Below are positions 1 through 10,381 of a stretch of DNA of 64,000 bases, piece after piece; position 1 is the first letter of the stretch; the number at the start of each line of letters is the position of its first letter. Source of the stretch: Nissolia schottii (Eukaryota; Streptophyta; Magnoliopsida; Fabales; Fabaceae); assembly GCA_003254905.1 (NCBI GenBank), contig QANU01008920.1, forward strand, positions 1-64,000, given 5' to 3'. A model generated the notes under the pieces. That model searched no databases and was not told the DNA's origin. It worked only from the letters and a program-made list of their open reading frames with translations. Position numbers and translations under genes: made by a program.

Positions 1-743
1 GAAGAGGGGATCTCGGGGCCAACTTGGGACGTGGTTGGGCCGGTCGAGCGAGTAGCGTCCACGGAGCATTGGGCTTGGAACGTGGGGTCACCAGGATGGG
101 CTTTTATGGCCCAGTCCGTAACAAGTTCCTATTGGGTCAATTAAGTATTAACACTAGCTAGATATTAAAAATGTAATTATATCTAGTGAGACGACTAGTT
201 ATTATATTTTAAATAACATTGAAAAGACTTGAGCAGTTGCATTTTTTGCTTTCATTTACCCTGTGGAATCAATCTTAGATTCTATATACTAAGTAGGTGC
301 CGCAGCTTTTTTATAATTTGTTATCTCAAGTAATTAAAAATTTGATTAATTAAAAAGGTAGGATGTATGTATGAGATAAGTAATTAAAAAATTGATGGTG
401 TGAGAGATTAAACATAACCTTGTTATGTAAAAAAATCACATGAGATGATTCACTTCTAAAGGAAACTGCTACGTATTCAATGTGAAACGTGTAACATTTT
501 AACAAATTGAATATTAAAATAATTATTTTAACTTTGAAATAAAAATAATAATTAAATTCCTACACGAATCACAAGTATATAGACAAATGTAGGAACTCAG
601 TTTAGATAGAATTAAAAGCGGCAGCTATTTACATTAGAGGTATAAAGAGCTCTATGCACACGTGGTCTGATAACAAACTCTACCTAATAATAACTCATTT
701 AAGTGTATTTTACTTTAACTCACTAACATTTAAAAGGTACAAC
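1..743. other. AT-rich intergenic DNA
   Basis: No coding region is recognisable. The stretch is AT-rich apart from the first 130 bases, which are GC-richer and could be the edge of another repeat or gene outside the window. Positions 736-743 are the left target-site copy of the hAT-like element that follows. Confidence 0.5.
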
Positions 744-1254
744 CAAGGTTGTTAAACTCGAGAGTTTAAGTAAACTTGAGAGTTTAAGTAAACTCGTGGA
801 GTCTCAACAAACTCGAACCGTAAATTCGACTCGTAAACTTGTATCAGTTTACATACGTAAAAAAATATGTTATAAGCAATATAATTAGGAACTAAACTTG
901 ATTAAATATTGTGTTTATAATTGAAATTAAATAATGTTAACTTTAAATTAAATTAATGAAAGTAATATCATAAAGTACACCTTAATGCATGACACTTAGT
1001 GGTTATGTCATATTTTATTTAGTATCTGTATTATTTTATAGTTCAATAAAACATAGCTCAATTATGATAAATATATGAAATTAGCTAAATAAACTCAATA
1101 TGTATTATCTAATGTAAACAAAGTTAGGTAAGTATCTAACAAAGTTACAAAATTTGTACATTTTGAGGTAAACTTGTAAACTCGTAGGCAAATTTTCACT
1201 CGTAAACTCGCTAGTAGAATCGAGAGTTTACTTAAACTCGCACTACTAGAAATT

Positions 1255-1945
1255 TGACTATTACCGTAATCACATTACCGTCGGAAACAAGCCGACGGTA
1301 TTTCCGGCGGAAAACGTATTATGCCGACGGCAACAACGGTGGAAAACGAACCGGGTTAGCTTTCCCGGCAGGATTGATCACCGGCGGTAATAGCGACGGT
1401 AACGTTGCGCGGAATAACGCGAGAAACACAGTAGCGTCGATGAACACCGACGGAAACATATTAGGATTACCGGCGCCCAATACCGACGGTAAGTGTGTCG
1501 GATAAACCATTTTTCTTTTTATAAAACAACCGCCATAAAAATTAAGTTTGAAAGGACGAATTATCGTCGGCTTTTGGCATAGAACCGACGGAAACGCAAA
1601 GAAATAAAAGGAATTTATAACTGACACATTACAGGCGGTATTTTGCGGTTGTACCGACGGTAAGTACCCCGTGAACCAAAACGTCGCCGTCACTCGGTTT
1701 AAATGTGCATTTATTACTGATCCGTTACCGTCGGCGTATTTGTTTTGGGTGACGGTAAGTACCCCGAGAACCAAAACGTCGCCGCTTGAACGGTTAAATG
1801 TGCATTTATTACTGGTCCGTTACCGTCGGAGTTTGCATTTACTCTGACGGTAAGTACCCCACGACCGAAACGTCGCCGCTTCAACGGTTAAAATTTATTA
1901 CTTATGAGTTACTGTCGGGTATAACCGACGGTAAAAATAACATTA
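1255..1945. repeat. 5' subterminal repeat array of the CACTA element
   Basis: Many direct and inverted copies of a motif close to ACCGACGGTAA / TTACCGTCGG occur every 20-60 bases. Longer internal repeats include GACGGTAAGTACCCC (near 1660, 1752 and 1848) followed by a run resembling CAAAACGTCGCCG. In characterised CACTA elements such arrays bind the element-encoded TNPA protein; that role here is inferred from the family. Confidence 0.8.
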
Positions 1946-3658
1946 TTTAACCCCCATCGCGCAGAGAACTCTCATTTTTACCGATCACCAGCGCCGCCGC
2001 CCTCCTCTCTTTGCACCCCTGGTTACCTCCCGCTCCGCCGTCCCTGTCCCGCTCCTCACTCTCCCTGCCCTTTCACTCTCATCGTCACTCTACGTCCCTT
2101 CCACTCTCAGCCTCTCTCTCCCTCCCTCCCACTGTCACTGGCACCCCCCTTGTCTCTTCCCCGCAGTGCTGCCGCAGTCCCCGTGACCCCTGTGACCCCC
2201 ATGACCTCCCTCAATCCGTGCAACCCCGTGACCCCACTCTGACCCTCCCTCTCGCCCACACTCAGCAGTACTCTCACTCTCACTCTCCCTCTCCTCTCTT
2301 TCCCGCCGCGCCGTCGCAGCCCCTCACCTCGTGACCTCACCTCCGTCGCTGTGTGCAAGGCACCATGACCGAACAATAGGCCACCGTGTGGCAATCGCCC
2401 TGTAACCGCCGCCACAACAGAGGGTGCAACCACCACCGTGCTGCCTTTTGCACTGTTTATATTTTTGTGTCCATTTTGTTAACTGTACGTGTTCTGTTGT
2501 GAAATGGAATTGTAAATTTTTTTTGTTAACATTATTAATATAATTCTGTGGTGTTTATGTTATTTTGTTTCTGGGATTTTGTGGACTGATTTGATTGCCG
2601 CCGCTGCAGGTTCTGCACGCTCCGCCACCGCCGCTGGTGGTTCTGAAGGAAGCTGCGTTGCTGACTCAGACTGCTGTCGCCGCCGCTGCAGGTTGTGGAA
2701 GCCGCCGCCGCAGCCAACTTTTCTTTGACAAAGGGGTAATGTTTTATTATTAATATAATAAAATAAGATACTTGAAAGAGGTTTATGCTCGAGTAATAGT
2801 GAATAAAGAGAATTTGACTTGTTAAAAACATATTGTGGATTAAATTAAAATTGTTAATATTAACAAAAAAAATTTGAACTGAATAAGAAAAGAAATTATG
2901 TATACCATTTGTTAAAATTATAAACTTAATTGTGTGTTAACCTGATGGTAAATGCATACTATGATTTTGAGATAAGAATCCAATTTGACTCTTGACACAA
3001 AATATGTAAGTGCAACTTATTGTGCCGAAAACTTTAACGTGTCAATTTTGATTATGTCAAAATAATAAAGAATAATGCATGTCGAATAGGTATTTTTTTA
3101 GTTGTCAGAAAAATGTGTGAGCTTTATTTGTATTATTTTCTTTTTCTCAAATTTTCTTTCTTCTATAATTAATAAATTATTTACATATCCTATGAAAATT
3201 AAAAATTGGCTCGTAAAATTATATAAATGTCAAAAAAATTTATACCTAAAAGATAAGTATTTTTTGTTATATTTAAAAAATTACTTTGTTTGTATTATTT
3301 TATTGCATTAATTTTTGTCAAATTCTATTTCTTTATTAATTATTAAATCATGTATATTATTCATTAAAATTATAATCTCTTATATACAAAATGTATATGT
3401 CGATTTTGATTGTATTTAAAGTGAAAAACCAAATATTTAAATATTGCAAATAATTAATATTAGTGTCGCGTGTATACTTCTTGTTATTATTTTAATTGAT
3501 TTGTTTGGGCAATGTCTTTTACATATATGAATTAAATTATCTCGTAGCTTCGTTGCGATGTATTTTTCCGTTGGCTTTTTTCATAATATCCCGCCATTTT
3601 TGCATTTCTGTCTGATGCCTTTTTTTGTGTGTAGTACTTACACAGATAGCGTGCACTG
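1946..3658. other. CACTA internal non-coding region
   Basis: From 1960 to 2340 there is a strongly pyrimidine-rich tract (TCTC, CCCTCC) that gives a spurious Ser/Pro-rich frame. From 2580 to 2720 there are GCC/GCCGCTGCAG repeats, and the remainder is AT-rich. The tract probably corresponds to the 5' untranslated and intron region of the transposase gene. No conserved protein is recognised. Confidence 0.45.
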
Positions 3659-4000
3659 ATGGCCAGCGACAAAGGGAAGGGGAAAATGCTCGCTTACTAC
3701 CCCGTGCGAGCCGGGGGGCGATGGGGGAGGGGAGGCAGGATGGGCGGACGAAGCGGTGGACGATCCAGTAGCCCATCAGATGGACCTCCGGTTGGGGATG
3801 GGTTCATACCCACCCCTGGTTTGGTGCAGCCGCAGTCGGGGGGGTCTAATCAAGACAGGTTTGGGGTATTTTCTGACCCTCCTTTGACTAATGATTATTC
3901 CCCTCCACTTGCTGGATATGGTCAGCCGCCGTATAGCACTCCTGCAGTCGCCGACGAGACGCCGGAGCATATTCTAGGACCTGCAGTCTTGGAAAGATAA
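3659..4000 (+). CDS. N-terminal fragment of a CACTA-encoded protein (Gly/Arg-rich)
   Basis: A 113-codon frame opens with ATG in good context and codes a Gly/Arg-rich start (GRWGRGGRMGGRSGGRSS around residues 21-39) followed by a Pro/Gly/Ser-rich stretch. Similar Gly/Arg-rich starts are common in proteins encoded by CACTA elements, but I do not recognise a domain. The frame stops just after it runs into sequence that, read in another frame, belongs to the TNP2 transposase. The 5' end of one element gene therefore appears joined by an internal deletion to the 3' part of the transposase gene near 3960-3980. It is unlikely to make a functional protein. Confidence 0.5.
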   Translation: MASDKGKGKMLAYYPVRAGGRWGRGGRMGGRSGGRSSSPSDGPPVGDGFIPTPGLVQPQSGGSNQDRFGVFSDPPLTNDYSPPLAGYGQPPYSTPAVADETPEHILGPAVLER

Positions 4001-5974
4001 CTTGGTCCGTCATTGTCTCGATGTTATGCACATTGAAAAGAATGTATTTAATAATATAATGCATACTGTCATGAACACTGACCAAACCAAGGATAACATG
4101 AAGGCGAGAATGGACTTGAAAGAGGTTTGCAGGTGCCGTGAGTTGAATTTACCAGAGATTTCAGGTGGTCGTGTCATCAAGCCGAAGGCTTGCTACACCC
4201 TCAACAAGCAGCAAGTTCAAAGTGTTCTTCGTTGGTTGCAGACTCTGACATTGCCTGACGGTTCTGCATCTAACTTGGCTCGGTGTGTTAACATTACCCA
4301 AGGAAAATTGGTTGGAATGAAAAGTCATGACTGTCACGTGTTTATGCAATGTTTGCTTCCCATCGCGTTTAGAGAACTACCAAAGAACGTGCTGAAACCT
4401 CTGTGTGAACTAAGTCAATTCTTCAAAGCATTGTGCTCGTCCACAGTTAATGTCTCAAACCTAGCAGTCCTAGAACACAGCATTCCGATTGTCCTATGCC
4501 AGCTTGAAAGATTATTCCCTCCTGGTTTTTTTGACGTGATGGAACATTTGCCTGTATACTTGCCGTACGAGGCTCGCATGTATGGCCCAGTTCAGTACCG
4601 ATGGATGTATCTGTTCGAAAGATGCATGGGAGTCTTCAAGAGAACTGTTAAAAATAGAGCTCAAGTTGAGGGGTCGATTTGCGAGGCATTCTTGACAAAA
4701 GAAACATCTTTATTCTGTTCGTACTACTTTGAAGCTAATGTTGATTGCAGTAGAACAACGGTGCCACGGAACGATGATGGTGGAGGAATGCCTAATCAGG
4801 TGACACTCTCTATATTCAATCCATCCGGTCGTCCAGCAGGAAAGGGTTTAGATTACTGGTTGAACGCGCAAGAAAAGGAAGCAGCCCACTTGTGTGTTTT
4901 GCTCAACTGTGAAGAAGTGCTACCCTACTATGAGTAAGTTTGTGTCGTCCATCCTTAATATAATTTCTTTGATGTACATACATGAAAATATATTCGCTTC
5001 TTACCAGTACACTCCATTTCAGGATGCTTCAACTAGAATTTGGTGCCCAATGCACCGATCAAATGTTTCCTCCATGGTTTGCAAATTACGTATGTGTTAA
5101 ACGACTGATCTGCTTAAACTGGCTAAAACTATTCATGTCATAACCAATCTAATAACTTAACTTGGCCGTGCATATTTGTAGGTGCGTAATAATCTTAGCA
5201 ACGACAGTAACTTGATGAGTTTGTCGCGGGGACCAATGAACAAAGCGATTAACTGGCCCATTTATTTTGTTAATGGATACAAGTTCCACACACAAAACTG
5301 GGCAGCTAATCAAAAGACAAACAACAGTGGTGTTTGTGTCAAGGGTGATTATTCCAATGCTGAGGAAACATGTTCCGATTTTTTACGGAGTACTTCAAAA
5401 AATACTTGTATTAGAATATAAGCACAATGGGCCATCTAATCACGTTGTTCTCTTCTTCTGTCATTGGTACGATACTTCACCAAATGGAACACGAACTCAT
5501 CTGGATTTCTCCATTATTGAGGTTAATCATGCAAGGCGTTACAACGGGTATGATCCATTCATCCTTGCGGTAAGAGCAAAGCAAGTATACTATGCTAGCT
5601 ATCCAGGAGCAACTCAGTCAAGTTGGAAAGTTGTTCTCAAGAGCAAACCAAGTGGCCGCATTGAGTGGGATGGCATGCAACCGACTGAGCAATCATCGAA
5701 TGATCAACCATATCAAGTGGCAGACATAATCCCTTCAACAATCGCCGTTCACACAACAGATACAATCACACTGGTTGCAGCAAACGACGAACTAGAGATA
5801 CTTCAAAATTCTAAGATTCATCAACAATTGCAATCGAACGTCGACGGTGACAGCGACGAAGAAGAAGAACAAGAAGAAGATGAAGAAGACGAAGAAGAAG
5901 AGAACGAAGATTTTGACTCGGACTTAAATTCTGAGAACGTCGTAGACAATGTCTATTATTCGTCGTTAAACTAG
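3975..5974 (+). pseudogene. TNP2-type CACTA transposase, C-terminal remnant
   Basis: Homology begins at about 3975 (QSWKDNLVRHCLDVMHIEK, the end of the Transposase_21 region) and runs through 4002-4937 as a 311-codon frame carrying DUF4218 (LFPPGFFDVMEHL, RWMYLFERCMGVFKR). After a probable intron (about 4935-5181) come the lead-in to DUF4216 (5182-5385), DUF4216 itself (HARRYNGYDPFILA, about 5390-5660) and an acidic Glu/Asp tail ending at 5974. The catalytic first half of the transposase is absent. DUF4216 is split by a frame shift at a run of six T residues (5379-5384): the two halves are in different frames on either side. The fragment is a derivative, not an active transposase. Confidence 0.88.
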
Positions 5975-6489
5975 TGGCGATTTGTATTAATACTAAACAA
6001 TTTAAATATTGTATTTCTTTCGTTATAACTGAAGAAGTTATTGCTGTATGCTTTTTTATTGATCTATTACCATCTCAGTATTAATTGATTAATTCCATAA
6101 TTAGCTATTAAATATAAATTTATGTATAATAATAAACCAAAAAATATAATTACCATTATTTTTATGTGAGATTACGTGACCTTATTCCAAATGTTTTATT
6201 AGGTTAATTTTGAGATTGTAGATTTCTCCGTGTCAATTAATGGTTTAGGGTTTAGGGATTAATTAAATAAAATCTAACTTTTTTGGGGTATAATATTATC
6301 ATATAATTATTTCGGACCGGGTATGAATATTAGGGTATAATATTATTATATAATTATTTAAATAATAAAATGGCATTCAATTATTTGAATAATATAATTA
6401 TCTACTATAAATCTAATTAAAATATATTATTTATAATTATTTTAAGCAAAAAAAATCATACAAAACCCAAATTTGGGAAAATAAAAAAT

Positions 6490-6960
6490 TTTTCTTACCG
6501 TCGGGTGAAACCGACGGAAATAGATGAAAAAAATAATATTAAATTACTGGCGGTTAATCACGACAGTAATAAATGAATAAAATAATATTATATTACCGTC
6601 AGCTTTAACACGACGATAATAAATTAATAAAATATTGTTATGATTACCGGCGTATATCACCGACGGTAATCTCTTAAATTAGACACGATATTACCGTCGG
6701 TAATGGCCGGCGGTATCACTGCAATAAAATATTATTATTTTTCCGTTGTATATAACCGACGGTAAACCTGGGCCGGTTCGATTTTCTCCGAACCGGACTA
6801 CCGGCGGGTTTATCCGCCAGAAATTACCGTCGTCGGAAGGTATCCGTCGCTAATTTGATTACCATCGACCTCTTTACCGCTTGCTCAATTCCGACGGTAA
6901 TGCTCATGGCCGACGGTAACACCCGTAAATACCGACGGTAAAGACGACGGTAATAGTCAA
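6490..6960. repeat. 3' subterminal repeat array of the CACTA element
   Basis: Repeated copies of the ACCGACGGTAA / TTACCGTCGG motif mirror the 5' array, spaced by AATAATATTA-type AT spacers and ending in the 27-bp terminal repeat. Confidence 0.8.
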
Positions 6961-7082
6961 ATTTCTAGTAGTGTCGTACGATTTTACCAAAAAAGAGTTT
7001 ACATAAATAAAAACTCATTTTGTATAGTAAAATCGTAAACTCGTAAGATTTTACGAGTTAACTCGAGAGTTTAACAACCATG

Positions 7083-7737
7083 GGTGCAACACACTCACAT
7101 AATATAGAGAAAGAAAATTTCTCAACACAAAATTTTTCATTCATAAATTTTTATGCACCATAACTAGGATGCATAGTCATCACTTTCATACGTAATTCAC
7201 TTAAACTCATGCTTCATAGCACATAGTTATTGCCTTTATATAGACATTCTACAACTCTATAGAATAATATATGTGTTGTGTTCATATCATCTAGATAAAC
7301 CTTATCACTTATAGTCAATAAACCTTATCAACATATTTAAACATGAGTTAAAATGATTATTTAATTATGAGTTAATTATTCATCTTATTTAAATGTCATA
7401 ATATTTTACTCAATCTTGGATCAAACTTAACAAATATGTACGTAACATGGTACAAACCTAATAATAATTTAATTAATTATTAAAGCATCAAAGCCTCAAA
7501 TAAGTACTAGTACCATAAACGCCCGGTTAACCTCATTCTCTTTTTCTCCGTGCCTACAAAGAGTAAAAGCAACGTATCCTACCATTCACGTCAGTCCGGA
7601 ATATTAGGTGCATTCTATATTAGATGAACACTACTAAAGCCCTACTTACAACCAAAGCTAAGATCCATTTGCTACTACTACCTTCCTTCTCCCAAAACAC
7701 ACACACAAGTCATCATGTCACAACAACCCCCCATCGA
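7083..7737. other. AT-rich spacer and 3' flank of the P450 gene
   Basis: 7083-7090 is the right target-site copy of the hAT-like element. The rest is AT-rich with no coding similarity. The portion just left of 7738 should contain the 3' untranslated region of the minus-strand P450 gene. Confidence 0.45.
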
Positions 7738-9466
7738 TCAACCAGCCCTAGTAACAACCCTGCAAACAAGTGGCGACTTCATCTCCATGGAAAGCTTAAG
7801 GCACTCGGTCAAGTCCACAGGGGCACCCTCACATGGGACCCACTCAAACCTCTGAAGCAGTTGAGCCAGCCAGAGGTGAACAGACGCCAAACCCATCGCC
7901 TTCCCGGGACAGACCCTTCTCCCGGCCCCGAACGGAGCCAGCCTCAGGTCAACCCCCATGACGTTCACATCATTCTCCTTCTCCATGAACCTCTCTGGCT
8001 TGAACTCATCTGGATCCGACCACACCTTCTCGCTGTGGGCGATGGCCCACATGTTCACCATGGCGGTGGTTCCCGCGGGGACGACGTGCTTGTCGCCAAC
8101 GCAGACGTCGTGGATGGCGAGACGGGCCCACGAGAGAAGCGGGCCCGGCGGGTGCACCCTTAGCGCCTCCTTCACAATGCATTGGAGGTAACGCAGGTTG
8201 GGGATGTCATCGTCTGAAACAGGCCTAGAGGTTCCGACAATTTCATCTATTTCGCGTTGTGCCTTGGCTTGAATCTCGGGATCAAGAACCATCCTCGCAA
8301 GCACCCATTCCAGCAAGATGGCCACCGTGTCTGTTCCTCTGAAAATCATTTCCTAACAAAAAAAAAAGAAAAATACATAAAATGGCGATCGAACATGAGA
8401 AAATTGGTAGCTACGTACATAAAATGCAGCGGAAATAAATAATAAGAAAAATTATTGTTTAATGTATGACAAAAGAGTATAAAGCAGAAAGAGATATTAT
8501 TATTACCCAAAGAACAGCAATCATATCAGAGTCCCTGAGCTTGTCTTTTTCCTCCAAATCAAGCAACACATCAACGAAGACCCCTGCGCTTTCTCCCGCC
8601 GCATGCTCAGTACCGGAAACCCACTTCATCCTCTGCTCCTCTATAATGTTCCCAACGAAAGCATTCACCTTTGATGCCAAACACCTGCTCCTCCTCCTGA
8701 CGCCCTGCAAGTCCAGCCACCCAAGCAAAGGGAAATGGTCGCTCCAGTTGAACACTCCCAACAACTCATACCCTTCACTAACAAGCTCCTCCAGCTCAAC
8801 CCCATCACCACCCCCGAACTCGTAGCATTTCCCAAACACCGTCATCATCAAATTGTTCAGCGACCCCAAGTGAAGCACCTTTTTCACCTCCACGCGTCCC
8901 TTCTCACCCATCAGCGACTCCAACTCCCTCACCATCTTCAACCCAATCTCGGTCCTGAACCCTCCGAAGCCTAGAATCCTCTTCGGGCAGAACAGGTACG
9001 TCGACGAGATCTTCCTCAGGTTCCTCCAGTATTCGCCGTACGGAGCGAATCCCATCGCCCTGTGGAACAGAAGCTCGTAGGCCGACTCCTTCACGGGCCT
9101 GTCCGCGAAACCCGGGCTTCCAAGAATCTCCTTCGCAGTCTCCGGCTCGCTCGAGATGACGAACCGGGTCAGACCCACCGAGAAGGCCATCAGAGGCCCG
9201 GCCCCAAAGGTCCTGGCCAGCTTGGCGAGGGCGCGGTGCGGCGTGGTCCCGACGAAGACGCGGAGCAGGCCGAGTAAGGGAAAGCCCGTCGGGCCCGGAA
9301 TCACGGACCTGCCAGCAGGCTTTGTCAGGGCCCAAGCGAGCCCGCCGGGAGAGAGGCAGAAGAGGAAGGCTAGTATGAAGAGGAGAGCAGCAACGGCGGC
9401 TTGGACAGTTAGGATTGGTCGCTGAACAAGGTCACGGAAGAACAGAAGTTGAAACTCTGGCGACAT
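7738..9466 (-). CDS. CYP78A5 (KLU)-like: Cytochrome P450 CYP78A5/KLUH-like monooxygenase
   Basis: This is an ER-anchored haem-thiolate monooxygenase. Arabidopsis CYP78A5/KLUH promotes organ and seed growth non-cell-autonomously; its substrate is unsettled. There are two coding exons: 9466-8507 (320 codons) and 8352-7738 (204 codons plus stop), with a phase-0 GT-AG intron 8506-8353, giving 524 residues, normal for CYP78A. Visible are an N-terminal membrane anchor (about residues 17-38), a proline hinge (IPGPTGFP), the I-helix oxygen-binding motif FRGTDTV (324-330), ExxR EALR (382-385), PERF (439-442) and the haem loop [10 protein letters not shown] (461-470) with Cys468. Stretches such as [13 protein letters not shown] and [20 protein letters not shown] match KLUH better than other CYP78A members I recall. 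The ATG at 9466 is chosen because the N-terminus MSPEF resembles KLUH; in-frame codons further upstream lie in the probable 5' UTR. No lesion is seen. Confidence 0.94.
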
Positions 9467-9640
9467 TTTTTCTTTTTCTGGAAAAGGTTTAAGGACAAGG
9501 TAGAGTCTGTGTATTGTGTGTGAGAGAGAAAACAAGAAGGGTTTATGGTTGGTTTGTTTTGGGGAGATAAGAGGGAGAGGTGCTGTTGTTGGGTAGAAGA
9601 CGAAGAGTGCTGGGAGGGCAATATTTTCCTTGCTGGTTAT

Positions 9641-9650
9641 ACTTATATAG
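9641..9650 (-). promoter_or_regulatory. TATA box of the CYP78A5-like gene
   Basis: The minus strand reads CTATATAAGT, a canonical TATA box about 180 bases upstream of the start codon. It would place transcription start near 9610-9620 and give a 5' leader of about 150 bases. Confidence 0.6.
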
Positions 9651-9699
9651 TAGAAGCTAGTATGGCGGGGGGTGGTAAAATAGCTTTTTCGGTTAACCA

Positions 9700-10381
9700 T
9701 GGTTAAAAGGAATAATAATTATAGGGAAAAAAATGAGCGTGCTATAGGTAAATATGAAAATGAAAGGGTTTGAAAACGTGAAGGAGTTATTCTTGTGTAT
9801 TCTAACTCATCCTCTTCATTTTTTTTTAATTATTAAATGAAGTAAAAAAAAGTACGTTTTAAAATTTTAAAACATTAAATGTATCTATTTTTTCTTACCT
9901 TATTTAGTAGTTTGGGAGAAGTTTAAGGTGGTGGATTAAAAGACCTAAACATTACTCAATATGAATAGCCATAGGAGGTGAAAATGGGCTGAGTCGGATT
10001 AGACTTTGACTTAAATACGTGTGACTTGTTAATTTCTAAATTATTTGACTTAAGCCTGGGCCTATTACTCGATATATAGGATTTTTTCTAAGGCTTGGTA
10101 TGACATTTTTAAAAGTTTCACTTGCTCTGAAAGCCTATCTATATATAAACCTACTTGAAAATAAAATAAAATAAAATAAGAAGCTCAAATTATGTTTGTC
10201 ATTGAAGTTATACATAAAATGTATCTAATTAATTCATTAAGAGAAAATATAGGAAAAAATAATTTCCATTCATTTAAGTTTAACACGACCAAAATAAGCA
10301 TAAAAGAAGATGAATTATATCAGTAACTAAAAAATAATACTACTCTACAAAAAATGAAGGGATATAATAAGAGAAAACAAA
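9700..10381. other. Intergenic spacer upstream of the P450 gene
   Basis: AT-rich DNA without recognisable genes. The part closest to 9700 should carry upstream promoter elements of the divergent P450 gene, but no specific site stands out. Confidence 0.4.

Larger units (their letters stand above)
1241..6973 (+). mobile_element. CACTA (En/Spm) DNA transposon, complete ends, internally deleted
   Basis: The element has perfect 27-bp terminal inverted repeats beginning CACTACTAGAAATTTGAC (1241-1267 and inverted 6947-6973), flanked by the 3-bp direct repeat TCG at 1238-1240 and 6974-6976. Terminus and duplication length are diagnostic of the CACTA superfamily. Both ends carry subterminal arrays of an ACCGACGGTAA-like motif. 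The interior encodes the C-terminal part of a TNP2-type transposase (DUF4218 then DUF4216) but lacks the catalytic Transposase_21 region, so the copy is non-autonomous. It sits inside an hAT-like element. The identical termini and clean duplication suggest a fairly recent insertion, although the reading frames are already broken. Confidence 0.93.
744..7082. mobile_element. hAT-like non-autonomous element, split by a CACTA insertion
   Basis: The left end reads CAAGGTTGTTAAACTC and the inverted right end reads CATGGTTGTTAAACTC. The flanks are GGTACAAC (736-743) and GGTGCAAC (7083-7090), an 8-bp duplication with one mismatch, which is the target-site length typical of hAT transposons. Both subterminal parts are packed with AAACTCG-type motifs. 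Only about 600 bp (744-1240 and 6974-7082) belongs to this element; the rest is the nested CACTA transposon. No hAT transposase is visible, so it was presumably mobilised in trans. A second member of the family lies at 61967-62821. Confidence 0.72.

Noticed and set aside
2011..2436. Ser/Pro-rich plus-strand frame and its minus-strand counterpart
   Set aside because: Produced by a CT-rich tract inside the CACTA element; no domain and no supporting signals.
8466..9425. Several plus-strand frames opposite the P450 gene
   Set aside because: Antisense shadows of a GC-richer conserved coding exon.
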